A DNA stretch of 64,000 nucleotides from Peptoniphilus vaginalis. GTDB taxonomy: Bacteria; Bacillota; Clostridia; Tissierellales; Peptoniphilaceae. Made by a program: the position numbers and the translations under genes. Every line of letters starts with the position of its first letter. Positions within the stretch are counted from its first letter, which is position 1. Under the pieces are notes generated by a model, which saw only the letters and a list, made by a program, of their open reading frames with translations, was not told where the DNA came from and did not search any database. This document shows, one piece after another, positions 18,077 through 26,182 of the stretch. The stretch covers positions 62,001 through 126,000 of the forward strand of contig NZ_FXLP01000003.1 of assembly GCF_900176605.1 (NCBI RefSeq), read 5' to 3'.

Positions 18077-18742
18077 TTACCATTGTGGTCCGTTCCATTC
18101 GAAGTCAGTCCATTCTGCAACAAGTGGTTCTGTCCAGAATCTACCTGTTACACCAGTTTCTTTATCTACGTGTAGTAAGTAGTCATTTCCTGGTGCAGCT
18201 ACTTCGAATTTTACATCATAAACACCAACACCTTCGTCAAATTTAACATTTGCACCATAGTGTGGACCATCAGATGCGTTCATTGGCATTAAAGCTACTT
18301 CTTGAACATGGTCTGAACCTTTCTTTTGTAAATAAGCTTTTACTTTTAACCATGGAACAAAATCACCAACACCATAACCTAATGTTGAACCTTCTTGTGA
18401 TGCTGTAATGTCAGCTTCAATATGGCAGTCAGCTTCTTCTTTAGGAATTGAGTTTCCTGCTGGTTCCATATCAACTGGTTGGAAATATACACCAGAGATT
18501 ACTAAAGGTCCTTTAGTTTGGTCATCGCCAATTGGAAATTCTTCAAATCCTTTACTTTCTCCTGGAGCTGCAGCTTTTGCATCTCCTGCTTCTTTCTTGT
18601 TTCCTTCAGCTGGTGCTTTTTCTTCTGTAGAAGTTTTAGCTGCATTATTAGCTTTTGTATCTTCTTTTTTACCACAAGCTGTAAACATTAATGCACCCAC
18701 AAGCGTCATAACAACAAGAAATAAACTTTTCTTTTTTAACAT
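18077..18742 (-). CDS. P19/Tp34-family metal-binding lipoprotein
   Basis: This is a 221-residue lipoprotein with the lipobox FTAC (Cys23), then a low-complexity Ala/Lys/Glu linker (about 24-68) and a P19 fold. Candidate metal ligands are conserved: H107 and E109 in DCHIEADI, M154 and H161 in MPMNASDGPHYG, and H191 in LLHVDKETG. Members (Campylobacter P19, Treponema Tp34, FetP) bind copper or iron outside the cytoplasm and deliver iron to an FTR1 permease. It lies directly after the FTR1 gene, the classic pairing. Confidence 0.93.
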   Translation of the reverse strand: MLKKKSLFLVVMTLVGALMFTACGKKEDTKANNAAKTSTEEKAPAEGNKKEAGDAKAAAPGESKGFEEFPIGDDQTKGPLVISGVYFQPVDMEPAGNSIPKEEADCHIEADITASQEGSTLGYGVGDFVPWLKVKAYLQKKGSDHVQEVALMPMNASDGPHYGANVKFDEGVGVYDVKFEVAAPGNDYLLHVDKETGVTGRFWTEPLVAEWTDFEWNGPQW

Positions 18743-18751
18743 AATACCCTC

Positions 18752-20089
18752 CTATTTTTTTTCTTGGCTGGCTTCAAGCTCAGCTCTAATTTTTTTGTTT
18801 CTATTATTTTGATAGATAACAGAAACAATGGTTACTACTAATAGAATAATTTGTGGAATAAGATTTTCATACCTATCATATATACCTATAACTTCAGCAG
18901 ACCATCCATTCATCCAAGGAACTACAGTTCTGCCAATTACATCTGCTTCTTGTAATTCTCCTATGCCCTTTCCTAAGAAAGACAAGCAAAGTATAAACAT
19001 TAGCCAAGAAGTAAATGTAAAGAATGGTTTTAATGGTAGCCTTACAGAAACTTTAGCAATTAAATAATATACAATTGCAAGTATTATGGCGGCAACTAAA
19101 AGTCCAATCCACATATGCATTGGATTATCAGAAATACCTGTTCTCATACCTTGGAAAAACAAAATAAGTTCTGCACCCTCTCTTGCTACTGCTAAGAATG
19201 AAGTGAAAGATAAGGCAAAATAATTACCCTTGGAAACAGATTGTTCAACTTTGTTTTTAATGTATCTATTCCAAACTTCAACTTCAGATTTAGAAAGCAT
19301 CCAATTGGATACATAAAATAGTACGATAACAGCAAGAAACATCGCAATTCCTTCGAATATTTCTTGTCCCATTCCTGACTCAACTTCTCCCACTGTATTG
19401 GCGATGATATTAAATGCTCCAGCTAGGACTACTGAAAAAACAATGCCTAGCAAGGCTCCAATATATACACCTTTTAAATAAATTCTATTATTAGTCTTTG
19501 ATAAATATGCAGCAATGGCAGCTACAACTAAAATGGCTTCAAGTCCTTCACGAAGTGTAAGTCCAAGAACTGCAAAAAATGTGCCAAATCTTTTTAGCAA
19601 CTCTCCCAACAATTGACCTGTTGAAAGGCTGTTTGCATCTTCTTGACTTTGACCACTGGACTTAGAATCTCCAGAGGTTCCATCAAGAGTATTAGCATCT
19701 TCATGAAGATAAGTTATAAGTGCATCAATTTCATCTTTAACTTCTTTTGGGTCTGCATCTTCTTTGATAGAATTTTTTGCTCTGTAAAATTGATGTTCAA
19801 CCATTGAACCTCTTTGACCTGAAATTGCAGACATAGTTGTTTTTTCAAATCCTATTTTTTCATAGAATTTAAAGTAAGCAACATTAATTGCATCTGTGGC
19901 TGCTTTTTTAGCATCCTTATCTCCAGGCTTGTAAACTTCCACAGCTTTTTGTAAATGTTCTGACATAGCATCAGCGACTTCAACCCAGTTATCATAATTT
20001 GTTTCTGCTGCAAAAGCAGGTATGAAAGTGAGGCTAATCATGATTACTATCATTGCGAAAATGCTAGTCCTTTTCCTTAATAAATTCAT
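18752..20089 (-). CDS. FTR1-family high-affinity iron permease with N-terminal extracytoplasmic domain
   Basis: This iron permease is 445 residues from the Met at 20089 (GAGGG upstream); the open frame extends further to 20134. A signal peptide ends near AFAAE (residues 1-28). A soluble helical domain (about 30-135) with a MVEHQFYRAK segment resembles the outer domain of the EfeU/FTR1 type found in Gram-positives. The membrane part holds the two ferric-binding motifs REGLE (180-184) and REGAE (303-307). In the paradigm it works with P19, whose gene is next. The low-complexity linker (137-155) is rich in Ser, Asp and Gln. Confidence 0.94.
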   Translation of the reverse strand: MNLLRKRTSIFAMIVIMISLTFIPAFAAETNYDNWVEVADAMSEHLQKAVEVYKPGDKDAKKAATDAINVAYFKFYEKIGFEKTTMSAISGQRGSMVEHQFYRAKNSIKEDADPKEVKDEIDALITYLHEDANTLDGTSGDSKSSGQSQEDANSLSTGQLLGELLKRFGTFFAVLGLTLREGLEAILVVAAIAAYLSKTNNRIYLKGVYIGALLGIVFSVVLAGAFNIIANTVGEVESGMGQEIFEGIAMFLAVIVLFYVSNWMLSKSEVEVWNRYIKNKVEQSVSKGNYFALSFTSFLAVAREGAELILFFQGMRTGISDNPMHMWIGLLVAAIILAIVYYLIAKVSVRLPLKPFFTFTSWLMFILCLSFLGKGIGELQEADVIGRTVVPWMNGWSAEVIGIYDRYENLIPQIILLVVTIVSVIYQNNRNKKIRAELEASQEKK

Positions 20090-20091
20090 CT

Positions 20092-20769
20092 CTATCCCTC
20101 TTTTTTTATTAAACTTCCATCTTCCATTTGGCAAAGTGTATTTCCATATTTTAAAATATCAAGCTCATGAGTAACTATAATAAGTGCAGTACCTTTTGAA
20201 TTTATTTTTTTTAATAAATCCATTATCTCTATAGTAGTATTTTTATCCAAATCACTTGTAGGCTCATCTAAAATCAAAAGTTCCGGCGAATTAATCATAG
20301 ATCTGGCTATCAGCACTCTTTTTAGCTCTCCTCCAGATAAATTTTTAGGAAAATCATCTTTCAAATGCAAAATTCCCATCTCATCAAGAAGCATAGCTGC
20401 TTTTTCATAAGCAGAGTAATCTCTTTTAAATAGATAATAAGGAAGAGACACATTCTCTAAAACATTTAAATTTGGAAGTGTTCCTAGACTTTGTGGTACA
20501 AAACCTATGATTTCATTCCTATATTTGCTAATTTCTCTATCAGAAAAATCACTCATATCTTTGCCCTTAGCAAAAATTTTACCTTCAGTCGGTTTTAATA
20601 AACCAGACAAAAGATTTAAAAAAGTTGACTTCCCTGAACCACTTCTGCCAATTATATTGACAAAGTCTCCCTCCTTCAAGGTAAAGCTTACATTTTTAAC
20701 TGCAAAAAGTGTATTAGAACCTCTCTTAAAACTCTTACTTAAATTTTCAGTTCTAATTATTGATTCCAT
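20092..20769 (-). CDS. ABC transporter ATPase (LolD/MacB type), first ATPase of the iron operon
   Basis: This is a 225-residue ABC ATPase. Walker A is GRSGSGKST, the signature LSGGELKR and Walker B LLILDEPTSDLD; D-loop and H-loop (VTHELD) are present. It is only moderately like the second ATPase at 13596, so it is not a recent duplicate. Its position between DUF4418 and FTR1 leaves its permease partner unclear; the third permease (11972) is the best candidate within the operon. Confidence 0.88.
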   Translation of the reverse strand: MESIIRTENLSKSFKRGSNTLFAVKNVSFTLKEGDFVNIIGRSGSGKSTFLNLLSGLLKPTEGKIFAKGKDMSDFSDREISKYRNEIIGFVPQSLGTLPNLNVLENVSLPYYLFKRDYSAYEKAAMLLDEMGILHLKDDFPKNLSGGELKRVLIARSMINSPELLILDEPTSDLDKNTTIEIMDLLKKINSKGTALIIVTHELDILKYGNTLCQMEDGSLIKKEG

Positions 20770-21173
20770 TATGAATTTCTTTCTTTCATAAAATAATAAA
20801 TATTAACTAAAACCAATATGACTGACAACAATGTGCAAAATGGAATGGTTCTTGCTCTGCAAGCCATATCAGCTTTCATACATCCACCAATAAGCACATG
20901 AGCGTTTAGTATCTCTAAAATACCAATTGCTATATTTGAAATAGATAATCCTAAAGATATTTTTGAATCTTTAACTACAATAAGAATGATTGCTAATACT
21001 AAAATGACTGCGCCAATACCCATAGTCATATTTCCCATCCAGTGGCATTTCATGAACATCCCATCTTCCATAGGAGGGCAAACGGGTGTTATAAATTTTG
21101 GTGCAAGCACTAACAAGAGACCTATAATAGCAGAAATATATCCTAAAATCTTCTTTCTATTCATTTTAATCAT
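20769..21173 (-). CDS. DUF4418 membrane protein
   Basis: This is a 134-residue protein with four membrane helices and conserved Cys/His positions: FITPVCPPMEDG, MFMKCHWMGNM and a second-half segment GGCMKADMACRARTIPFC. This pattern fits DUF4418, whose function is not known. It opens the iron operon and overlaps the ATPase start by one base. The outward-facing Cys, His and Met residues could bind a metal. That is inference. Confidence 0.75.
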   Translation of the reverse strand: MIKMNRKKILGYISAIIGLLLVLAPKFITPVCPPMEDGMFMKCHWMGNMTMGIGAVILVLAIILIVVKDSKISLGLSISNIAIGILEILNAHVLIGGCMKADMACRARTIPFCTLLSVILVLVNIYYFMKERNS

Positions 21174-21199
21174 CCTTTCTTTTTATATTTATTAATAAC

Positions 21200-21221
21200 A
21201 TTGTAACATAAAAACGCGTTT
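21200..21221 (-). promoter_or_regulatory. Tentative promoter and palindrome before the iron operon
   Basis: On the minus strand an extended -10, TGTTACAAT (21200-21208), follows the palindrome AAACGCGTTT (21212-21221). The -35 is weak. The palindrome might be an iron-regulator site, but it does not match a Fur box. The 21174-21348 gap holds nothing else that I recognise. Confidence 0.35.
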
Positions 21222-21348
21222 ATATTTTTTTGAAAATTACATCAATTAAATATAAATTTGTAATTAATATTACTTAATTACTATTTTTAATTATAGTATG
21301 TAATTTCGCCAAACTTTTACAAGATTTTTCAGAAATATATTTAATAAA

Positions 21349-21616
21349 CATTTAAAAGAATTTAGATCTTGTGTCACTTCTTTTAATAAGTGGTTTGATG
21401 AAATATGCAATTCTCTTGACTATCCTTGGTCTAATGGTCTTCTTGAAGGCACACATACTAAGATAAAAACTTTAAAGAGAAATTGCTTTAGTATGAAAAT
21501 TTTTAATTTATTTAAAAAAAGAAATATGTTTGCATTTAAGTGGCGATAGGAAAAAGGGGAAATTCACAAAACCCCTGGGGGTCTTGTTGCTATGCTTATT
21601 TTTAATGGTTTTTTAG
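21349..21616 (+). pseudogene. ISL3-family transposase remnant, copy 2 (3' end only)
   Basis: The segment begins within the C-terminal transposase region (FNKWFDEICNS and THTKIKTLKRNCFSM in translation). It continues through the conserved AAAACCCC hairpin and GCTATGCTTATTTTTA shared with copy 1 (11598-11868). It ends where the feoB fragment begins. Only about 60 codons of transposase remain. The element probably truncated feoB. Confidence 0.85.
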
Positions 21617-21703
21617 TTATTTTGGATTTGAGCTAGTTAAGTCGTTGAAAAGAGTGGACTTACTACTTTTGGGGTTTCCGGCAAGTGCAATAGCAATAGC
21701 CAT
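21617..21703 (-). pseudogene. feoB: feoB fragment, first 28 codons only
   Basis: FeoB is the ferrous-iron GTPase permease of about 650-700 residues. Here an ATG at 21703, behind AAGGAGG, gives MAIAIALAGNPK, then SSKSTLFNDLTSSN, which is the G1 region of FeoB (family form GNPNSGKTTLFN..LTGSN). The frame stops at 21617 where the ISL3 remnant begins. The P-loop itself is altered, with Ser in place of the invariant Gly before Lys. The product cannot be functional. The rest of feoB is not in the window. Confidence 0.85.
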
Positions 21704-21704
21704 C

Positions 21705-21948
21705 TTAGTCCTCCTTATTTTCTATCTCTTCAATTGCAATTAACTCAGCATCTGCTTTTCTAGTGCTAAGTTCATAATTCCTAATATTAATTTGCACAGG
21801 ATCGCCTAGTGGAGCTACCTTCCTTATATAGACTTCTGAATTCTTTGTAATACCCATGTCCATTATCCTTCTTTTTAAAGGACCAGAACCATTGATTTTT
21901 TTTAACGATGTAGTATTTTCCTACAACTGCATCCTTTAGTGTAATCAA
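21705..21948 (-). pseudogene. feoA: Second feoA, frameshifted at an A8 run
   Basis: A TTG at 21948 behind GAGGAG opens LITLKDAVVGKYYIVKK. After the run of eight A (8 T on the plus strand, about 21895-21902) the frame is lost. Reading seven A restores INGSGPLKRRIMDMGITKNSEVYI and continues to a TAA at 21705. This is a typical FeoA SH3-like domain, including the RIMDMGI segment. A one-base indel in a homopolymer is the only defect seen. It might be a true mutation, slippage or a base-call error. Confidence 0.8.
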
Positions 21949-21965
21949 TTCTTGCAACTCCTCTA

Positions 21966-22181
21966 CTAATATTTTTTTGCAATATCTTTTCCTAATGCAA
22001 CTCTAGAATCTTTAACATATACAATTAAACTACCATCGTTCTCATTAACAACTTTTATAACTGCGTCTTTGACAAAACCAAGGTTTGCCAGGTGGGACTC
22101 AGTTATATTACTATCTCCTAAAGACTTAATCCTTAAAATCTTATAATTATCATTTAAGGGTGCCATTACTAAGCTAAGCAT
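21966..22181 (-). CDS. feoA: FeoA-domain protein
   Basis: This is a 71-residue SH3-like protein, the cytosolic partner of FeoB in ferrous-iron import. APLNDNYKILRIKSL, then ESHLANLGFVKDAVIKVV and DSRVALGKDIAKKY match FeoA. It is intact and first of a feoA-feoA-feoB series, but both downstream genes are broken, so its original function is probably lost. A strong promoter and a Fur-like sequence lie upstream. Confidence 0.88.
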   Translation of the reverse strand: MLSLVMAPLNDNYKILRIKSLGDSNITESHLANLGFVKDAVIKVVNENDGSLIVYVKDSRVALGKDIAKKY

Positions 22182-22233
22182 TTAACCACTCATTTCTAAT
22201 TTTAATTTTATTAAGCTTTAATCAATATTTGAG

Positions 22234-22247
22234 TTTGATTATCATTT
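22234..22247. promoter_or_regulatory. Fur-box-like sequence before feoA
   Basis: TTTGATTATCATTT contains TGATTATCA, a match to half of the Fur consensus (GATAATGATAATC). It lies just downstream of the -10, where a repressor would block initiation. Supported by position and similarity only. Confidence 0.4.
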
Positions 22248-22255
22248 GCTTAGAC

Positions 22256-22284
22256 ATTATACCATAGTTAACTGAAAATTTAAA
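22256..22284 (-). promoter_or_regulatory. Promoter of the feoA genes
   Basis: On the minus strand, TTTAAA (22279-22284), a 17-bp spacer and TATAAT (22256-22261). Confidence 0.65.
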
Positions 22285-22406
22285 TCAATACGCTTGATTT
22301 TTTTAACATAATAAAATAATTAATATTGTTAACATCCTTAAAAAAATTTTGTTTTAAAAAAATATTCTCTCTTAATTAAGAGATAGCTATTACTTATTTA
22401 TTAAAA

Positions 22407-22656
22407 TATACTTTCTTATTATTAACTAAGATATAATTCCTTACTCCTTCATCAAAATTCACTTTCTTATTATTAACTAAAAATAATTTCTTACTTCTTC
22501 ATCAATATTCACTTTCTTCTTATTAACTAAAAATAATTTCTTACTTCTTCATCAATATTCACTTTCTTCTTATTAACTAAAAATAATTTCTTACTTATTT
22601 ATTAAAATATATTTCTTCTTATTAACTAAAGTATAATTCCTTATTTATTAAAAAAT
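22407..22656. repeat. 50-bp tandem repeat (about five units)
   Basis: Units begin at 22407, 22457, 22507, 22557 and 22607, an exact 50-bp period. The core of each is ACTTTCTTCTTATTAACTAA, followed by an AATAATTTCTTACTT stretch. The units starting at 22457, 22507 and 22557 are nearly identical; the outer ones are degenerate. It lies between the feoA promoter and the terminator of the zinc-ribbon gene, and codes for nothing that I can see. Confidence 0.88.
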
Positions 22657-22696
22657 TTTTCTGCTATTAAATAATTTCTTTCTATTATGTAGAGCA

Positions 22697-22723
22697 CAAA
22701 AAAAGACAGCCTCTCGACTGTCT
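22697..22723 (-). terminator. Terminator after the zinc-ribbon/SH3 gene
   Basis: AGACAG (22704-22709) pairs with CTGTCT (22718-22723), followed on the minus strand by a run of seven T. Confidence 0.88.
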
Positions 22724-22731
22724 TAACTTTA

Positions 22732-23745
22732 TTATTTTGCTTCGCCGTTTAATGTCCTGTAGCTTATCCATCCGTCACCAACGTTACACCAAGTTCTTCC
22801 ATCTGAACGTCTAGTGTCGTAAACATAAACTGGGTCACCTCTATGAAGAACATAAGAGATGCTGTAGGCAAATCCAGGTCCACTTCTTACATTCGCCTTG
22901 CCTGAAGTTACAAATTGATATGTGTCAACTAGGCTTGACACTTCACGATTTTGAAGTCTTTGTATCTGAGCTTCTAGCTCATCAGCTCTGGCCTTTTGCT
23001 TTGTGGCTTCACTTTCTTCTTGAGTCTTATTATCGTTGTTTGTCTTTTCAAGATTTAAATCTTCTAGCATCTTTTTAAAATCTGCGTTGTCAGGATCAAC
23101 AGTAAGGTATTCATTTAACCTATTAATAGCTCCTTCATAATTATTATTAGCTTTAAGTTGCATTATTTCAGACTTAATTCCATCGTAGTTTTTCTTAATA
23201 AGTCCATCAACCTTTTCTCTAAGTTCATCATCGTCTTCAGTTTAAATTTCCTTTAGGTTGGCAAGAGAAGTTTCATAGTCTCTCTCTTCATATTTCTTAT
23301 TGGCCTTATTTAAAAGGTCCTTAGTTTCTAACATCTTATCAATCTTGTTGATTTCATCTAAGTACTTTTTATCAGATGACTTTTCATAAAGTTGGCTAAA
23401 TTTTTCTCTTGCTTCCTTATAATTCTTTGCTTCTAGATTAGCATTTGCAGATGTTTCAAGTTTTGAGTACTTGTACTTGCTAAAGCCAAAATTAAATATC
23501 AGAGAGAATACTATTAATCCCACAACAACTAATCCAAAGACTAGACCCTTTTGTTTTAAGCCCATGGAATTATCTTTAAAAGAATTATTTTTTACTATCT
23601 TAGTATCGTCTTCTTCATAATAACTGTGACCCTTATTTATAATTTCTGTTTTAGAGAAGTCTCTATCTTCTCTTAAATCGTGACCACAGTCCATACAAAA
23701 TAAAGCATCTTCTTTATTTTCTTTTCCACAATTTCTACACTTCAT
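22732..23745 (-). pseudogene. Zinc-ribbon / TPR / SH3 membrane protein interrupted by an in-frame stop
   Basis: The two open pieces (23242-23745 and 22732-23163) belong to one frame. After LANLKEI comes TAA at 23242-23244, then TEDDDELREKVDGLI continues without a shift into the second piece. The joined product would be about 337 residues. It has an N-terminal zinc ribbon (CRNCGKENKEDALFCMDCG), one membrane helix (about 66-86), TPR-like helices (about 100-240), a coiled coil, and a C-terminal bacterial SH3 domain with ANVRSGPG. Such proteins anchor to the membrane and bind cell wall or partners; the precise role is unknown. Either a nonsense mutation or a base-call error has split it. The second piece has no clear start or ribosome site. 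Confidence 0.8.
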
Positions 23746-23755
23746 CTTAAGCCTC

Positions 23756-24301
23756 CTAACTTTTTTTCTTTGAAATATCCTGCTTTAATTGTATAAGTTT
23801 ATGAATTACATCTTCATCAAGGGCTGTAACCCTTTCTTCCTTTAGTCTCTTGGCAAGATAATTGACCTTGTTTTTGGAATGATTTACTTCAGCCTCAAGC
23901 TCCCTAGCAGAAATCCTCGTTCCACCACGAGATAAAATTATTTGCTGCTCCACATTGTCACTTGTGGCTACACGAACCTTGGTGAGCCTTCCTATTACAT
24001 CTAGCTGTCTTTCAATATAATGGTCTGCTGTTTCAAACTCCTTGGTAAAGATTATGTCAATCCCGTCTTTCTTATAAGTATTGCCGCCAGATTTTTTTAC
24101 CAAGTAGGCATCAAAGACTAGGATTATGTGCTCCCTACTTATGTGAGAAAATTCAATCATTATATCAATTAATTCATTCCTCGCATCTTCAAGGGATACG
24201 TTTTTCAATTCTATTAAGGGTTGCCAAGAATTTATTATATTGTATCCATCTACAAAGAGATAGTTTACATCTCTTCTATACCTACTTGCTCGCCTTCTCA
24301 T
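23756..24301 (-). CDS. yacP: YacP-like NYN-domain ribonuclease
   Basis: The 181-residue protein has an NYN (PIN-like) fold: YLFVDGYNIINSW at the N-terminus and LVFDAYLVKKSGG with the acidic residues of the metal site, followed by VRVATSDNVEQQIILSRGG. The Bacillus homologue (YacP/Rae1) is a ribosome-associated mRNA endonuclease. The gene order cysS-mrnC-thyX-rlmB-yacP is that usually seen around yacP in Firmicutes, which supports the call. It starts 11 bp after rlmB stops. Confidence 0.9.
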   Translation of the reverse strand: MRRRASRYRRDVNYLFVDGYNIINSWQPLIELKNVSLEDARNELIDIMIEFSHISREHIILVFDAYLVKKSGGNTYKKDGIDIIFTKEFETADHYIERQLDVIGRLTKVRVATSDNVEQQIILSRGGTRISARELEAEVNHSKNKVNYLAKRLKEERVTALDEDVIHKLIQLKQDISKKKS

Positions 24302-24312
24302 TTTTTTCTCTG

Positions 24313-25020
24313 TTATCTTCTAATCTCATACATTACAATTGCTGCTGCAACTGAAGCGTTAAGGGAATCAAAGTCAGAGAAGTTTGGAATAGTTATGGTC
24401 TTGTCTGAGTTCTTCAAAATATTTTTTGAAACTCCCTTGCCTTCGTTGCCTATAACTATTGCTGCCTTGCCAGAGAAGTCACACTCTCTTATATCTTCTC
24501 CCTCAAGGTCCGTTGCATAAATCCAAAAGCCTGCTTCCTTTAACTTGTCAATGGATTGAGAAATATTTGAAACCTTGCAGACATCAATGTCATAAATTGC
24601 GCCTGCAGAAGATTTTACTACAGTGTCGTTTACTGTTGCTGCCCTCCTATTTGGGAAGATTATGGCGTCAATGCCAAAGAAGTTACAACTTCTTGCTATT
24701 GCTCCAAAATTGTGAGGGTCTTCTATCTTATCAAGTATGAAAATACTTGCGTCTTCCTTGCCTTCTAACTTTCTCATTAGGTCTTCAAGCTCAATGTATT
24801 CAAAGTCACTTACAAGAGCAACCACTGCTTGGTGGTTTTTTGTGCCAGCAAGTTCTTCTAGCTTTTCATTGTCACTTGTAACTGTAGGGACCTTTGCATC
24901 TCTTGCCATTCCAAGGATTTTTTTAATAGACCCGCTGGCATTTTTCCCTACATAAATTTTTTCTACTTCTTCATTTTTAATGGCCTCCATAACGGGGCCT
25001 CTTCCATATATATATTTCAT
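24313..25020 (-). CDS. rlmB: 23S rRNA 2'-O-methyltransferase (RlmB/TrmH family)
   Basis: This SpoU/TrmH methyltransferase, about 235 residues, has an N-terminal RNA-binding domain ([14 protein letters not shown]) and a knotted SAM domain. The three family motifs are present: [32 protein letters not shown] and [22 protein letters not shown]. RlmB-type enzymes methylate G2251 of 23S rRNA; the exact target here is inferred from family and neighbourhood. It overlaps thyX by 4 bp. Confidence 0.93.
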   Translation of the reverse strand: MKYIYGRGPVMEAIKNEEVEKIYVGKNASGSIKKILGMARDAKVPTVTSDNEKLEELAGTKNHQAVVALVSDFEYIELEDLMRKLEGKEDASIFILDKIEDPHNFGAIARSCNFFGIDAIIFPNRRAATVNDTVVKSSAGAIYDIDVCKVSNISQSIDKLKEAGFWIYATDLEGEDIRECDFSGKAAIVIGNEGKGVSKNILKNSDKTITIPNFSDFDSLNASVAAAIVMYEIRR

Positions 25021-25778
25021 TTTAAATTCTTAAACTTCTCTCTAATTTCCTTTGCCTTGCCACAAGTCATTTTACCTTCAGGGCAGGGTCCACTTACGCA
25101 GCCTGGTCCTTCGTCCCTAAATAGAAGTGGTGCTACTTCCTTTACTTCTCTTAACATTTCTGTTGCAAGGTCTCTGATTTCCCATTGGGCTCTTTCGCAA
25201 CATCTAACTGTAAAGAAGTGTTGGAGAGTTCTAACATTCATTGTGACAACAATTTTTGTCTCACAAGCATTAGGGAAGACATACCTAGCATCTTCTATAG
25301 ACATTTTTTCCACAGACTTTCTTGCCTTGGCTTCATCCATTCCCTCTGCTATTAGTGGTCTTGCATTTTCTTCCACTAATATTTCAACTAGCTTGTCGTA
25401 GTCCTCTTGGTCCCTCTTCATAGCTTCTATAAAAACTTTTTTCGCTTCCTCATTTCTTTCGATTTGAGGTGGAATAATGTATTCAAAGGAATCAAGTTTT
25501 ACATACCTTTGTGATTGTTGTGAATAGGATGCAATTCTATGCCTTACAAGTTGATGAGTAAGAGTCCTTGAAACTCCTTCAATAGCAAAGGTAAAGCTAA
25601 CATGTTCAAGTGGTGATAGGTGAGAAAAAGACAAAAGTCTATTTAAAAACTTTTCTGTAGATTCTTCTGTTAAATTTTCCGTAATTTCTTCAACACCAAC
25701 TCTTGAATAGCAAAGTTTAGCAGCCGCAGCAATAGTCTTGTCTGGATCCATTGTGTGGGAAATAATTTTTACCTTCAT
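25017..25778 (-). CDS. thyX: Flavin-dependent thymidylate synthase ThyX
   Basis: ThyX makes dTMP from dUMP using FADH2 and methylene-tetrahydrofolate. The 253-residue protein has the diagnostic RHR-x7-S motif ([15 protein letters not shown], near residues 80-94) and the C-terminal [22 protein letters not shown] segment. A Cys-containing tail ([17 protein letters not shown]) extends past the usual end, as in many clostridial forms. It overlaps both neighbours by 4 bp, so it is translated with mrnC and rlmB. Confidence 0.96.
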   Translation of the reverse strand: MKVKIISHTMDPDKTIAAAAKLCYSRVGVEEITENLTEESTEKFLNRLLSFSHLSPLEHVSFTFAIEGVSRTLTHQLVRHRIASYSQQSQRYVKLDSFEYIIPPQIERNEEAKKVFIEAMKRDQEDYDKLVEILVEENARPLIAEGMDEAKARKSVEKMSIEDARYVFPNACETKIVVTMNVRTLQHFFTVRCCERAQWEIRDLATEMLREVKEVAPLLFRDEGPGCVSGPCPEGKMTCGKAKEIREKFKNLK

Positions 25779-26182
25779 CCTATCATCTCCTTAAATAAGT
25801 CTCTAATCCTATCATATCTCTTTAAGAGGTAGAGGTAGCCATAAAGAGCCTCCACGCCAGTTGCAATCCTATAATCTATAGGGTCTGCATTCTTTGGAAC
25901 TGTGTGGGACTTGGCATTTCTTCCCCTCTTATAAATTCTCTTTTCATCTTCTGTTAAAATATCTTCTATTTTTTCAAAAAGGTCTCTTTGGCCCTTGGCC
26001 CTCACATACTTTATGCTTTCCCTGTGAAGCTTGTTGGGGTTCTTTCTTATGTCCAAGATTTCACTCCTGACTAAGATTTCAAAACAAGCATCACCTATAT
26101 AGGCTAGGGCAAGGGGACTTAGCTCCCTTACCTCGGCTTCAGTGTAATTTTTGACTTCTAAAAAACTTAAATTCTCTTCCAA
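25775..26182 (-). CDS. mrnC: Mini-ribonuclease III
   Basis: MrnC is a double-strand-specific RNase that trims 23S rRNA ends; it has the RNase III catalytic domain without the dsRNA-binding domain. The 135 residues include [20 protein letters not shown], the catalytic signature, and [17 protein letters not shown] with the second acidic cluster. It sits directly after cysS with a 16-bp overlap, its usual neighbour. Confidence 0.95.
   Translation of the reverse strand: MEENLSFLEVKNYTEAEVRELSPLALAYIGDACFEILVRSEILDIRKNPNKLHRESIKYVRAKGQRDLFEKIEDILTEDEKRIYKRGRNAKSHTVPKNADPIDYRIATGVEALYGYLYLLKRYDRIRDLFKEMIG

Noticed and set aside
22407-22656. Possible CRISPR array
   Set aside because: Units are head-to-tail at 50 bp with no unique spacers and no cas genes nearby; it is a plain tandem repeat.
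23242-23745. Zinc-ribbon piece as a complete short protein
   Set aside because: The sequence after the stop continues the same frame and fold pattern, so a split gene is the simpler reading.
24459-25401. Overlapping plus-strand frames opposite rlmB and thyX
   Set aside because: They are antisense to well-supported genes and lack ribosome sites.
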